From: Micromussa lordhowensis
Lineage: Eukaryota > Cnidaria > Anthozoa > Scleractinia > Lobophylliidae
DNA: 64,000 nt
Assembly: GCA_964020085.1 (NCBI GenBank)
Contig: OZ026603.1
Span: 27,946,952-28,010,951 of the forward strand
Direction: 5' to 3'
The notes beneath the pieces were generated by a model. It had not been told where the DNA came from and ran no database searches. It was given only the letters and a program-made list of their open reading frames with translations. Position 1 is the stretch's first letter. Every line of letters begins with the position of its first letter. The position numbers and the translations under genes are program-made. This document shows positions 22,718 through 37,700 of this stretch, piece after piece.

Positions 22718-25700
22718 GAACTTATTATAAGACACTTTTTTAGTAATAACTTTTGCAAATATTTTGTGATTGTGTTTTATCCACCTTTTTCTGCATTAAA
22801 ATTGTTGTTACGCCAAACTTTTCCAATATCTATTATAAACACTCAAATATCAAAATTGGGTTATATATTGATAACACGTTTTTTATGATTTAATAAACAG
22901 GTTAAGGCAGGCAGGCAGTTAAAGTTATTTCCTTTTCCCAAATCGTCGAACGCATCTCGCTATTATTACTAGTTATAAACTTAACTTGTGTACATGGTAC
23001 CATAGCGGAGCTCCGGCTGGCCGATGGACCGCAAAGCGGAGCCCCACCAGAAAGAAAAATTGATTTTCCCATGGTTATCATGGCTAGCAGTATTGCTTGA
23101 GGTGCGTACGCACGACGAAGATGACGACGACAGAATCGCGCAAGATGGCGGCCATACTCCAGCTAATAGGTTGACTGAGACATGCACCCTTGGTTTTTAG
23201 CATCCTTCTTTGATATTGGACATCCATGTTACAGTCAATTGACACCTGTCAAAACAAGTTATCCGCTGACCAGTATGTGTCCATATTACGGGCTCAAGTT
23301 TAGAGCTCATCAAGGTCGTGTTTTTTTAAGTTGACCGCCGACCAAGTGCTGGTTTTTGATTGGGTTGCAGGCTCATGTCAAGTGAACTCGTTGTAAACAG
23401 GGCCGGGTTGTTCGGAGGCCGGTTGATGCTAACTAAGGATTATAACAGTTAACTGAAATATAATTTTTTCTTGTATACAAATGTTTTTCACTACTTTTGT
23501 TTTGTGTATTTTGAGGGCCTTGAGATTATTCAAACTCAAAACAGAAGGCCAAACGACATAAAGAGAAACCTCACCATAAAGTTACAAAACTCAAATTAAA
23601 ATATTCGCTTATCCCGGTTTAGTCTATATCTGGCTTTGAACATCCCATCTCAGGAACTCCGCTTTCAGGCGTGGCTAAATGTACATGTATATATTAAGCT
23701 TTATACTTAACTGCAATTGAATGAGCTGTTATGGGTCAACCGAGGGCCTTGGGTGATCTTGATGCGGACTGCATGGGGTAAAATACAGACCGAGGGTAAG
23801 GTGCGGACTGTCAATCAGGGATAAAATGCAGATGGTAGACTGTAGACTTCTAACTGAATTGTGTTACCATTTCCATCATCGAGAGCTCACCATAAACAGG
23901 CTAACTGGAGCATTATTCAGGCTAACCTGACTTTCACTTTGATTAGGCTGAATTGCTCTGTTAATATGGTTAGCACTCAATGATGGAAATAACATGGATT
24001 GATATATATACTTTAAAAGCCTGTAGTCTGCATTTTAACCTCGGTCTGCATTTCAGCACTCCTCCATCTGTGTTTTACACTGACCGATTGGACAGTTACC
24101 CCATTTCATTTCAAGTCCATTTCACAGAGTGGCGTAAAGCAAGCTTGCATGAAATAGCAAGCGTCAGTATGGACATTATACATGTAGGGTCTTTTTTATT
24201 ATTTCGTTGAGTGTAACCCTAAAAGTATTACCTTGACAGCTAAAAATAGGGGTGTTATTACATCCTGAACACACTCCTAAGAGAGATGTCAAGCATCCAC
24301 AACCTTTTACCCCTCTTCCTATCCTCCCAGCCGGGTACAGAGTATCACTGTATGTTCATATGACTGAACAATTAGCAAAACAAACACAACCACGTAAGCA
24401 GAAAAAATGGTAAATTTGCATCCCATACATGTACGTGTGTTTCCCTGTATAGCTCTTACTTGTAATATTTAATTATTACCTGTTCTTCATTGTATAAATT
24501 GTGTTCCTGCATGAAGAGTTGATGATAATGTTATTTTTTATTACTCTGACAGAGGTGTGCCCAAGAAAATCAAACCTTGGTTTTTCTTCCTTTTGGCGAT
24601 TGCATTCTCAGTAAGTGATAAGTTTCCCAAGGGAAACAAAATGTGGTTTTAAAAAATTGGGTAGTTTGAGAAATCAGGGGTAAACTATTACAGTGTTCGG
24701 CTGAGCTTGAGGAGACTGGCAAACTACGTTTGGTTTGAGATACTGTTAGGTTTCGAAAATTGAGGGTTTAGGAATTTTGGATTCCATGTAATTTTTATAA
24801 ATTGTCTTACTTGGAAATGACAGCATTAATTTTTTTTTTTATTTAAGCAGTTTTATTTACAACTCGAAACACTTACACTACTTACATTACTAATATTATA
24901 CTTACATTTACACTTACAATATACTTGCTACTTACATTACTCTACTTACATTACTCAACATCTCTGTAGTTGTTGGATTAATCACTAGTAAATTTAAGTA
25001 ATAACTAGTAATGACAGCCGGCATTAATACCATTGCACGACTGAACAATTTTGCCAATAGTGCTATTTGCATGTTCACTGAATGCCCCTTACATTTACAG
25101 TAGTTTATTACTTACAGAACATATAGTCTCATCACATTTTGCTGTGTATTGCATTGTGTAATTCACTAAGGTTGGTAATGTATGCTAAATTAAGTTATGG
25201 CTTAATAATAATAATATATGGCCTTTTACACACATAACATGCTTTCATGGTGCTACTAATTAAAATACTCTTGCCAGATCTAAAGAAACAAAATAGTTTA
25301 AGTTGACTTTGGAATAGTTATTTTTGTTAAATTCATGTATGATGACACTATTTGTACTGGCCATTTCTTTTCGTGTCTATTGTAGGTATTTTTTGTCATA
25401 TCTGATGAAGTTCCTGAAACAGCCAAGCTTTTGTGTGTCTCACGTTACATTCCAGAATGTATCCTTTCTTATTTAATCCTCCTAATTGGTATTATAACTA
25501 CTGTATTAGCTAGGCTAGTGCAAGTTAACCTTTTATTATCCTCTTTTCCACATTGCATTCCTGCAAAATTCTTAGACATTTCTTTCAAATCCTCGATCTC
25601 TAACAGATACACCAAATGCAAATATGGCAGACCACTCTGTTGGTGCCCAGGATGAGTTGCATGAAAGCGAGGCTAGTTAGTCCTCCATGTTTTGTTTTGA

Positions 25701-28700
25701 CAATGCTTCCCCAGAAAAGTCTTGCTTTGCCAACGATCCATATTTGCATTCAGTGTATGGATGTGCTCATTTTTTCCAGGCTAGAGCCACTGCCTGAAGT
25801 AATGTGTTCACATGCTATTTTTAAGGACTGAGATATTAAAAAGGTTATACACGTAAGTCTTCTTTAACCCATTGATGCCTGGAGTTTTTTGGCAAGAGTG
25901 CATTTTTGGACATTTTTGACATTTTCAGCATGGATATCAGCTTTATGTAAATCAGCTTCAATCTACCCAAAAAGGCATTTGCAACAAGACAGCATGACTT
26001 CCTTTCCACTAGCATTGCATTTTATGACATTTTTGCTTGGGCATACGCAAAAATCAAAATTTTGGACAAGAAAGCGACCATGTCTTTAGGCTTTTCGGAT
26101 ATTTACCTTTTTTCGGCCTTTCCTTTATCTCCTCTTATCTTTTTTCTGCAGTTGTTCACCTTCTACTGGGCTTGCTTCCAGTTCAAGAGTTTGTGAGAAA
26201 GCGCCATAGAACGGGAAATACTTACCACCGATTAGCCGTGTAAATGACGTGTAAGTGTAGTTGAGGGGAATTTTGCTCTGTGTTTTTCACTCAAATTTCT
26301 AAACATTTTTGTGCAAATTTCACTCTAAATTGACCCAATCACTTTGATCTGGGTATCATTGGAAAGACCCTTTCCTCCTGCAGAACTTGAGTATAAGTGA
26401 TGCCAAATTTGGTCAAAGGTGATGACGTCAAAAGTGGAACAGAGACTAATTAATGCTTGTCACGGCCGGTTATGGCCGGCATAGGCATCAGTGAGTTAAT
26501 CTACGGCAACTCCATGTATTTTCCCCTCCCTGGATGGAATGTTTGTCAATCACAGTCTTACCCCCAGCAGATAGGGACCTTAATACAAGGATGGGAAGGC
26601 CAGGATGGGAATGGCAGCGGATACAGGAAACGTTTACGGGTCCCGTCGTGTTGCCGAAGACGAAATGCTTAAGTTGTTTATTTTTGAAAAGGACAGCTGA
26701 AGTTCTTGTGCGCATGCCCTGTTGTGTAAATTAACTTCTGGCAGCCCTCTGTGCCCATCCCGATTAATTTCACTGGTTCTCATTAATTTTTTATATAGTT
26801 AGCTACATGTAGGTGAAACACCTTAACTCAATACCACCAGACTTTGAATTGCAGAACAGCGCGAAAGATTCAGTTGTTACTGTTCAAGTGTCTGGACCTT
26901 TTATAGCAGGAGATGAATTCCCAGGTATTCATTAATAATATGATACTAATATATGCTTAAGAGAAAAATTGTAGTGACCAATAGCAGATGAATTCTGAAC
27001 TCTCCTTAATTTGCATTTAATAGCAAAATATCTTTGTGTTTTATTAGATGCCCAGTCAGATCAAAATCTCACCATTGGTTTAGTATCCAGGAATGGAAAC
27101 ATAACTAGAGTTAGTGAGGTATGTGGTGCGCAAAGATGCAATAACATAATTTGGATTATTTCTAATATGTTGTTATTGTGATTGACACTTCCAATGTATT
27201 AGAGCTGACATAAGATTATAGGTAGGATTATTTAATAAAAAGAGATCATCCTGTTTACTATGAGTAAGTCTCTGAGTTTAGACTTTCACACTTTATAATT
27301 TACCTTCATTTGGTTTTATATTAGGCTTTAACTACAATTGCAATCGACTGTAGTTCGAGCACCAGTGAAGCACTAAAAGATCCTATCACCATAGACAAGA
27401 GACTAAATATTTCAGAAAAGGACAAGTAAGTTGCTGCCCTTCATTTTTATTCGAGATGACATGTTCATGACAACTTCAGTTCGTTATTTGTTAGGCAGTC
27501 AAGAATCCAAGGAATGTATCATCTCGTAACATAGGCATGCATACAAAGTTCTACAGCTGTAAAGCCTACTGCGTGCATTGCCCCCCGTCCAGGCCCCTTC
27601 CTTCCAGGCCCCTTCCTTCTCAAACTGTAAGGCTGTATCACCAAATATTCACTAAATAACTTTGGTATTTACTCCTCTTGCAGTTTTTTTCCAAGATACT
27701 GCTAGTCAAGAGTTTCATGTACTTGTACTAATTTTATCTCTCCACAGTATAACACATATGATGTTGTCATTTGCCTCAAACACTTCATTTCCAATTGCTA
27801 TTTCAATTAAATACTATGAGGAGCCTTTTACTACGACTAATCAAGTAAGAACTTCTTCAAGTTTAGTTTTATACCTAATATACACTAAGCTTATCATACT
27901 TTTTTGGTATGGGTTGGGGCGAGGCAACTCATTTGGAGACATGGCATGGCATAGACTTGCCAATATTACATGTAGCTAATAGTACACAGTAGTTGTGCTC
28001 TTTAGGGTCTAAGTGACCAGCCTATGTAGGTGGGAAGAGAGTAAAATTTAACACCAAAGTTCTAGGGTGTAGTAAGAAGCCAACCATTAGCTAATTTCAC
28101 AGGGATAGAGAGAGCTAATGATCAGGAATCTTGTCCCAGAGCCTGCACGTTTTTGGTCAGCGATGACTGAATTCCCATGTCCTGGACGTAAAAATTCTGA
28201 AACTGGAGGTTTTGGTTTGATCATGTGCACGTGTATAAAGTTCAATATAAGTTTCTAAACATACGTATAGAGGATACTCATAACTGCTGTGACTGGTACG
28301 GTGTTGACTCACGATTTCACCTAGAGGTCTCAATTCTTGGTGTTAACTAAAAGAATTGTGGCCTCTGGGAACAATGTGACTGGCTCAGTGCTTTCCATAG
28401 GACCCGGCAGAAAGTCGACGGGTATATTTAACTTTTAAAAATTCTCCAGAGAGAACTTCTCCTGGGCGTTTCATATCACTCCAGCGGGTGCTGTTCCGAG
28501 TTATAGCCACCGACTTCAAATGTTATTGAAAGCACTGTGGCTGAAATTTCACAAGCAACAGGGGCTTCAGGAGTAATGCAGGAAATTAGAGTTTTACAAG
28601 CCGAAAGAAACCAACTTTGAACCAAAGCTCACGATGACAACACACAAGAATCCTGGTTAGCTTTTAGAACAGTTCGAAATAAGATAAAAGCTGTAATTAA

Positions 28701-31700
28701 TCAGACCAAAAGAGCTTTCCTCTCAACAGCTCTATCACCTACGCGCCCCAAGGAGGTATGGAGAGTTATACACCGGGTACTTAATCCAAGTCCTCGACCG
28801 CTGCGAATTGACCCAAATAATCTGAACATGCACTTTGCCACCACAACAGAGCGGACATTATGTACAAAGCCAGATGACACTAACGAACTATTAGGTCTTG
28901 TGGATTCTCTCCCCATCCAAAGTGGTGTTACATTTAACTTAATGCAGGTTTCATACAGCCAAGTAATTAGGGAAATAACGGAGCTCAGATCAGATTCTTC
29001 GACGGGTGCAGACCAAATCGCTGTGAGGTTCATCAAATCAGCGGCCAATGATCTTGCTTCACCGTTAACACATATTATAAACGCCTGTATCGAGACATCA
29101 ACCTTCCCGTCGCTTTGGAAGATTGCGCGAATATCACCTATTCCTAAGGTGGAGTCGCCTGTTGGAGAAAACGATTTTCCTCCAGTCTCCATCTAACCTG
29201 CCCTCTCAAAAATCTTTGAAAGATAAGTGCTGAGACAGCTGATCACATTTATTGAAAAAGCTGCTTTGTTCAGCCACCTTTGTCAGGTTTCAGGAAAGGT
29301 CACTTGACTACAACCGCCTTGATTGGCATTCGGGATGACCTGAAACGTTCCAGGAGTAGAGGCGAGGTGTCAGTAATGGTGTTTGCTGATTATTCTAAGG
29401 CTTTTGACACTGTCCGCTTTAGTACTGCCTTGAAAATTAAGATGCACCGCCTGGTCTTCTCTGGTTCATTTTTAAAGTGGATGATAAACTACCTATCAGA
29501 TCGACGTCATTTTGTACAAATTGATGACAGACGCTCAGACATGGCACATGTTGCATTTGGTGTGCCACAAGGATCTATTTTAGGCCCTGTAATATTTAAT
29601 TTGTACGTAGCAGACCTTCAGAACATTGTCAACTGTCAGTGCTTCCAATATGCGGATGACACTACCTTGTACATCCATACGGAAGTATCTGATCTCTCAG
29701 GAGCAACTACTGACATAAAATACAACCTTAATTGTCTTGGAGAACATTCGAATGAGTCGAACTTGGCTCTCAATGCTACGAAAATGAAATGGATGCTGGT
29801 CTCTACACCTCAGATGTCTCGTTACCACTCTTTAGACAGGAAAGAAATTGACATTAAATGTAATGGAAAGGCATTAGAGCGAGTGAATGTCACCAAGTTA
29901 TTAGGCGTTCACTTGGACTCGCACTTAGATTGAAAAGAACATGTCTGTCCTTTCCTTATAGGGTCCCCCCCCCCCCCCCACAGGAGAAAACTGAGCTAGC
30001 TGATGTTGTTACCGAGCCAGTACATTTTAAAAATATGTGTGTTTTTTGTACTTATAAACAACTTATTTGAATCTTTTTGTTGGTTTAGGTTGTTGTTGCA
30101 ATTGTCATCTTAATTGGAGTCTACATACTTATCATATTTGAGGTACAAAAATAAGAAACTTTAATCTATTTTGAAGATTAGTAATAAGTAAAATAAGTGT
30201 AGTGCACTTACATCTCAGAAACCCAGTGAGTTTTTGTTTGCATACATGATAAGTTAACCTCCATTTTAGATTTAGTGTTAAGTCAGACTGTATTTTAAAC
30301 AAGGAAAATTAACTGCCATTAGATACTGACTACTAATTATTAGCCTAGAGTGAGGTTTTTATGGGAAAATCTCAGACCAAGACCATATTGACAATGGCAA
30401 GCTCAATGTGGCAAGGCCAAGGTTTGAGATTTTCCCCTGTAAGTACCGAATGTACAACATTAATTAATAATAAGAAATAAGTATAAACGTTCTCTGGTAA
30501 AAAGTTTTAAAAAACTATGAGCTTTTGACAGACTGAACTTCTGTCTTCAACAGTTCAGTCTGTCGAAAGCTCATAGTTTTTTAAAACTTTTTACCAGAGA
30601 ATGTTTATACTTATTTCTTATCATGAATCCTGGTAACGGATCTTCTATATTTTTACATATTAATTAATAACTTGTTATTATCTGCCTTTTTGGTTCGTTT
30701 TGGCAGGATAATACCCTAGAATTAACCATATCAGAGTGTGTGATATATAATAATGGTCCCAAACACAAGCCATACAATTATAGAGTGTTAAGTAAACGCA
30801 GCTGGTATATTGAGTATTTTATTAGCTCTCGTTTATTAGAGGAAATAATTAGGAGCAAAGTGAATCAGAAAAAAAAAATACATGTACAGTGCTTTCAATG
30901 GGGCCCGGCACCCGCCAGAGCTCCGGTGGGTATTCTGTTGAAAGATAACTTTTAAAAATTCTCCAATGAGAAATTTTCCTGGGCTAAATCCCATATTACT
31001 CCAGCAGGTGCTGTTCCGAGGTAGCCACCTACTTCAAATCTTATTGAAAGCACTCAGCTTGTAGAATACGATGTAGAATCCTATCTGAATTGTTATTTTC
31101 TATCTGCAGCTTGTCCACAGAGCTACTGCAGCAATGCTAGGTGCGCTGGCAGCTTTGTCTTTCTTATCGTACATGAAAAAGGTAAATTTGCTGGTTTTGG
31201 TGCAATTACCTTTATTTTAATTGTACACGTAATTGTATGTTTTAGATATTATTTCCTGTCCTTTTCAATGATGTTAATTTTAATAAACTTCTTTTATAAC
31301 TGCTTAATTACTATTTTCCAATGTTATTTTTCTCTAATAAAATAGTACTTCTAGGTACAATGTGTATTGAGAATACTTGTATAATGCTATTAAAGGTTTC
31401 TTGTGATACTGTTTTGTTAACCTGTAAGCTTGGAGGGACTGGTACGGGGGTTCTGAATTTCCCCCTTCCCCATCCCAAACCTCAATTTTTTCTTACAGAA
31501 TGGTACGGAACATTTTTAATCTATCTTTAATCAATTTTTTTCCTGGTTCGTACCGCCAAGGTAATTTCATTTTCACTTCACACCTCACTCCTCTTGCCTG
31601 CCATTAGTTGCCACTCCCTGCCCCTCCCCACAGATTATTTATAACTGTATGTCACATACGGATTTACTATAACATTACTATAACAGTCTAGCAGTATCCT

Positions 31701-34700
31701 TAGGGCAAAGCAATTATACATCGTCAATGTGTATGGTGTACTTTGGTGCAATTTTCCATCCTAAGGTATGTTCCCTGTGGGAGTTAGGTCTAGCCTAAAT
31801 GCATGGAAAAGATAGTTCTAGTGCCCTGGGTGTGAGACAACTGATAATTCAACTGAAACCTATACATACTAGGGTGGAAGGCAACTGATAATTCAGGGGG
31901 TAAGTTTCCAAAGAAACTGTGGTGCTGCGTCGGTGGGGAGTATTACAAGATAATTTGGTTTTATCAACTGAGTTGAAAAGATTCGAAAGGTGACATTTCG
32001 AGTGTTAGCCCTTCATCGGAGTGAATCCGACGAAGGGCTAGCTAATAATTCCCACTAGCATTTTTCCAGCATTGGTGGCACTTATCTATATACCCAGAAT
32101 GTATTGAAGCTATGCATATTTGTGAATATTGAATACTTAAAGAAGCTACTTCATGGTTTGCGCATCTTGAAAGTTAAGCCCAAATTGTTAAAGTTTGTCA
32201 TTTGTTAATCTTCTCCATTCTTAGCCATCCACATTCCGTTATGGTACATGCATATTATTTTCTCTTTGGTGTTTATCTATCTTAGTTAACTACTATTTTC
32301 AGGTTTCCTTCAATTTAAAGGCAATTTTGTATGTGACCAAAATAACTCAAAATGCTGTGACTGAGCTTCTTTAATATATGTCTTATCAACGAATATAAAG
32401 CAGTGATATCTCATCTAAGTCACCATTTCATCTTGCAGAGGCCATCACTTGAAACAATTGTTACCTGGATTGAATGGGAGACTCTTGCTCTTCTGTTTGG
32501 AATGGTATGTTCTGTCATAAAATTTTATTTGAATTTGTTTTTTATGGGTTTCTCATTGGTTTATATATTGTTATGAGGTTTTAAGTCATGATGACCTGTT
32601 CCAGGCTCTCAGTCAGTGTGGACGATCGTTAAAGCAGGCGGGTGATGAACGGGGTCTGCTAGAGAAAAGGAGAGGCTGGATCCCTCTCGGAGCTGATCCC
32701 GCTTATCACTGATCCTGCTCATCACCCATTGACTTTTTCAATCATCCCCACTGACCGAGAGCTTGGAACAGGCTAAAGTCATGAAGGAATGATCTGTAGT
32801 CCTGACGAGTGGCTAATGCGGTTTGCTTTTGTTCTATTTCAACTTAGTTAATTTTTTAATTGATTGACTGACTGAATGATTGATTGATCAATTATTATTG
32901 ACAATTAGTAAACAATAATTGATAATTACTGATTAATAATTGATTGATATATGAATTTTATTGAATTTTTAATTAATGTATGTTGTATTTTCGTTTGTGG
33001 CAGATGATTCTGGTTGCAATTTTTGGCAAGACTGGGTTTTTTGATTACGTGGCATTGAAGGTTCGTAGAAAGTTGTGCACAAATGAATGTTATAACGAGG
33101 ATTTTCATTGGCTGATAAAGTTGGTCTGTCAAGCTCTCTGATTGGTTTAATAAAGTCGTTCAACGTGCTCCAGCTAATCAGGCAAAGATGCTGTTTTTCA
33201 ACCAATTAGGAGCAAAACCAAATCCAACCGTTGTTTACTTATGCACGTGCGTTTTCCCGCGCTTACAGTCCGCGCTTGGCGATGGGTTCAAAATAGCTAA
33301 CACTCAATGACTGGTCCCGAGGGGAACAGTGAATTTTGTTTCCCGAGAATCTCAATGTTTCCCGAGATGAATTCGAGGGAAACACTGAGATTCGAGTAAA
33401 ATAAAATTCACTGTTCCCCAAGGGTCAAGTCATTAAGTGATTTGTTATATAGCAAAACAAATGGGTCAAACCGGTGGAAAAACGCGCTGAGATTCCACCG
33501 ACAACACCAGATCACCTTGAACTGCACGCTCTGATCACGTGCAACAGCGGTCAGCATTACGTGTTTCCCGTTTGACGTCATAGTTTTCGCAATGTTGCCC
33601 GCTCATGGCATTTGGCGAGAAACAGTTTCATTGTTAGATGTCATGTGACCATGAACTAGCCGATGAATGGGCGCGCTGTAGCGGGAAAAACGCCAGCTAT
33701 ATAACAACTATAGATATTTAGCTCTCCGTATGGATCACAAAAAAAGCAACTTGCCAAGTTTGAGGAGTTTGCCACCTTAGCGATATCACAGGCTGGGCTT
33801 CAAGTCAGGCTTGATTGAACTGATAAATATCATGCTCCCCATCAAGGATTCACTCTTTTACACGCAAGCATTTAGCGAAAAGTAAAAGCCAGGCACGGAG
33901 AGCGGTAGTCTGCGACCAGGCTCTCGTGCGTTGCAGCAGGAAAGCAACGTCGATGAGCAACGTGCGCGAGAGATGCGTCAGCGAGTGAAGCGAGCTGGCT
34001 CACCGACTCTCCCTTCGTTCGCTGACGGATTTGTTCGTGTCACCAACGATGAGAACTTGCTCGCAGGTTAAGAGAGCAGAGTCGACATCTCGCTTGTGCA
34101 AGGCCGTATTGACTGTGCGCATTGTGCACTCCTTCCGTCTCTAGAAGTAGTGCTTAAGCGAATTGTTTTCTGTTTGTGTTTTCACTAGGCGTACAAACTT
34201 TCCAAAGGCTACGTTTGGGTTCTGATTACTCTTCTCTGTGGTTGCACGGCATTGATATCCGCTCTCCTGGTAAGTATGTCTCATAGTATAAGTGGTATCA
34301 CTTTTAGCATCACTCTTGTACTCGGATTTGAGCTTAGGCGCCTGTGTTTCGTCTAAATTTTCAAAATATTTCAACGAGTAGAGCTTGCTTTGAGGAAGAA
34401 TATAACCAACCATTATAGAAGGAATTTGCAGCAAATGTATTTTCACGCCTACATAGGCAACGTAGCTATGAGTGTCATTTCACTAACGCACGATAAAAAG
34501 CCAGCTTGTACCAACTTCGGCGAAATTTATTAACTTAGAATTTTGCTTCACCTGCTGCATACAAAATCATTTTTGGCTTGTGAAACTATTAGTGAGAGTT
34601 TGAGTGCAGATTTATTGCTGTTTTTCCTCAAACAGGATAATGTGACAGTCATTCTACTCTTAACACCGGTTACAGTTACGTAAGTAAATCGTAACGTTTT

Positions 34701-37700
34701 TACGTTTTTTCGACTTGAACCAATAGCTTAATGGTCATTATAACCTAGTGGGACCATTTCGGCGGTCATGCAAACGAACGTCCTCGAACGAACGAACGAA
34801 CACTCCGAGCGAGAGAGCGGGCGGACGAATGGACGAACGCACGAACACACGAACGCACGAACGCACGAACGCACGAACACACGAACTAACGAGAGAACAA
34901 ACCGGCGAACGAAAGGCGGACAGACGAAGGATGTAAAGACCAACATCAAGAATTTTGCCTACAAGAACGATATTAAGTTGGTAGCTATCTTTTGTGATTC
35001 CTGTCCTTAAGAACCTAACTGTATTGTAAGCCACAAGATCGTGTAGTAAATACGATATGATTACTTTCCAGGTTATGCCAAGTTCTTAACCTTAACCCAA
35101 CGTATATCCTAATAGCCGAAGTGATATTTTCTAACATTGGTGGAACGGTGACAGGTAAATGTATTTCTTTTATATTAAGTTCTTCTTTTGACTATGTTGA
35201 GCTCTACAACTGCTTGAACGTTCAGAGCTAAAACGTCTTTCAAAACTGGCAAATCAGTCATTTTTCGGCTTACCTCAGGTGTCAGCGCTTGGCGCTGATT
35301 ACGCGTTTTCCCGCGCTTGGTATTAGAGACATTTAGCAACAGGGTTTTCTCGTAAACGGCAAACCACGAACAGCACTTTCAGTATAGGGGTTAGGCGTTT
35401 GGCGTTTATGGCCTCTACCGGTTTAGCTATAAAAACATGAAAAGATTATTTCACGTGAAGAGGCCGCCATATCAGTTGAATTTCCTGACAACAGGAGTTC
35501 TTTCACTCGTTCGCTAAAAAGACTACAAAGACTGAAGTAAAAAGCGTTCAGGTAAATCACTTACGTGAAAACCTTCTTCTCGGCGCTAAAATCCCGTTTG
35601 AGGTTTCCGCTGAATACCGTCGTGCTATTGGTTAGATGTTTTCTCACGAGTTTTGCTTAGCGTTCTGACTGGCTCTTTGAGGCTCCCTTGTAGTGATTGG
35701 TTGTCCCGTTACTTTGGTTACAAAAGTCACTTGGGTGTGAAGTTTTCATTCTTGTAAATATGCTGTTAGTACTGTCTTACAGCGTGGTCTTATGCCTGTT
35801 TCACTAGATGTGATATTAGTTTCCAGCAAGGACCTAAACGCACAGGTAAGTTGCTTCAAAGCTCCTTCAAGTGGTGAATGAGTCAAGTAACAAACCGCTG
35901 ACTTGTAGTGACTATATCGTGGTTACCCGGATCAACCATGTAAGTCAATGGTCTGGAGGGGGGTGCTAGAATCTCAACTATCAGTTAAACTCCATCCAGA
36001 CCCCTTAGTTCGTGTCTCGATGTCAGAACTGCAGTATTACGGCGGAATATGTATAAGGACGAAGAAATGAGACATAGAAAATCCACCTTCGTGTTTGGCC
36101 TTCTCACACGTTGCTCTGTGGATATGGGTAAGAAATATGCTAAGATTCATAGTGGGATAGTAGAACCATTATACTGATGTAATGTCTATACGAAATAATT
36201 CATATATGAACTGCGGTTGTAGATGAAAGTGAAGAATGATCATCGCAGACATTACATCATTTCATTCCTCACGGGAAGATATGAACTCAATAAATTGACC
36301 TCGCTCCCAATGTGTGGCTTCATAGCTCAGTTGGTAGAGCATCGCACCGGTATCGCGGAGGTCACAGGTTCGAATCCCGTTGAAGCCCTGATTTTTTCAG
36401 GCTTCTTCTTTCCAATTGCTTCAATTGGAAAATATACTGCGATGATCATTCTTCACTTTCAAACATTATACTGTTCATTGTCTTAAACTTAGCGACGTTC
36501 TCGCTTGTTGTCACGATCAGTTTAGAGCTTACGCTAATTGGTTTTGTTACAATAATAACTGCAGAAAATCTCGCGCGCTCATTGGCTAATTTTCATTGTC
36601 AATAAGCGGGCGGACGCATGAATTTAAAATATATGCGATGTTGACGCAACGAGCAAGAGCGGACAATTTGACAATTTTTTATCGTAAAAAAACAAATTGG
36701 CGTCAGTTTTTCATGTGTCTGTCCTATTATTGGCGATGAATTTCTTTAACATTATCGAAGTAGTCTGCGGATCCAATCGGCTATCGCCTCGTGTAGCCAC
36801 AGCTACTTTGAAAATGTTATGACGAAATTCACGATCAATAACAGGACAGACGCATTAAAAACTGAAGTCAACTTGTTAAGTTTCTTTGCAAAGTTCTTTT
36901 TACCACGAGCTACCAGTCTCGCGTTTTATTTATTAAGACAAGAATATGTAGTACCAGTGAGGTACGAATCTTAATTTTGGTTGTAATACAACTAAAATGT
37001 TCGACATTTCTTTCCAAAGTTATCTGTCGTTCTTTGGGTCTAAACTGCTATTAAGTAGAAAATCTACTAATAAAACGGCTTAATTTTGCCTTTAGGGTAT
37101 CATCTTTGCAGATTTCCCTGCGCATCTGTCAGGAGGGATAATATTCTGTCTACTGGTAGCTTACGGAGTTTTAAGGTATTTCTCAAACACTCCGGCTGGT
37201 GTTAAGGCTGCTCTCCATATAACAATATGACTGATGACCAGCTCTGAAGTTACTTAATAATAAAAGAAAAACGTTTAATTTCTCACGCCACTCCCTTACA
37301 CACGTTCAATCTCTATTTAGACTTCAAGTAGTGCCTCTTTCTCTTAGTCCGTCCTGGGTGACGCGGAAGAGAGTCATTTTTTTCCTCGCGGTGTTTTTTC
37401 GGGTCACGCACGACGGACTGACCGAAAGAGGCACTACGAGTAGTCTAATTAACACTAGGGAGTTTACGAAACCACGACGGCGACGCTGAGGACAACGTCG
37501 ATTAAAAAATGAATTTATGTTTTACCTACGAATCTCGCGATTCTCTACAGTCATTTACTTTGTTTATCACTGTCAAAACTATCGCAGAACTAAATCTGGA
37601 ACACAGCGGTAAATTTGAAATAGAAATTTAAAAAATTAGTCGTCGTGGTTTACGTTCTCCAGACAACGCAAAATTTGGTCATTTCACGTTGTTGTCTTGC

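Noticed and set aside
26145..26243. Good acceptor (TTTTTTCTGCAG) in OCA2 intron 3 suggesting an extra exon
   Set aside because: It lies inside the TIR element 25864-26499, and the U12 splice already satisfies phase without it.
34728..35034. Open frames on both strands rich in Arg-Thr-His-Glu or Val-Arg-Ser-Cys
   Set aside because: They are translations of an 8-bp microsatellite (ACGAACGC) that happens to lack stops in several frames.
35700..35730. Possible microexon in OCA2 intron 14 reading VIGCP after a TTGTAG acceptor
   Set aside because: It lacks the Asp of GDPP and has a length that breaks the frame into exon 15.
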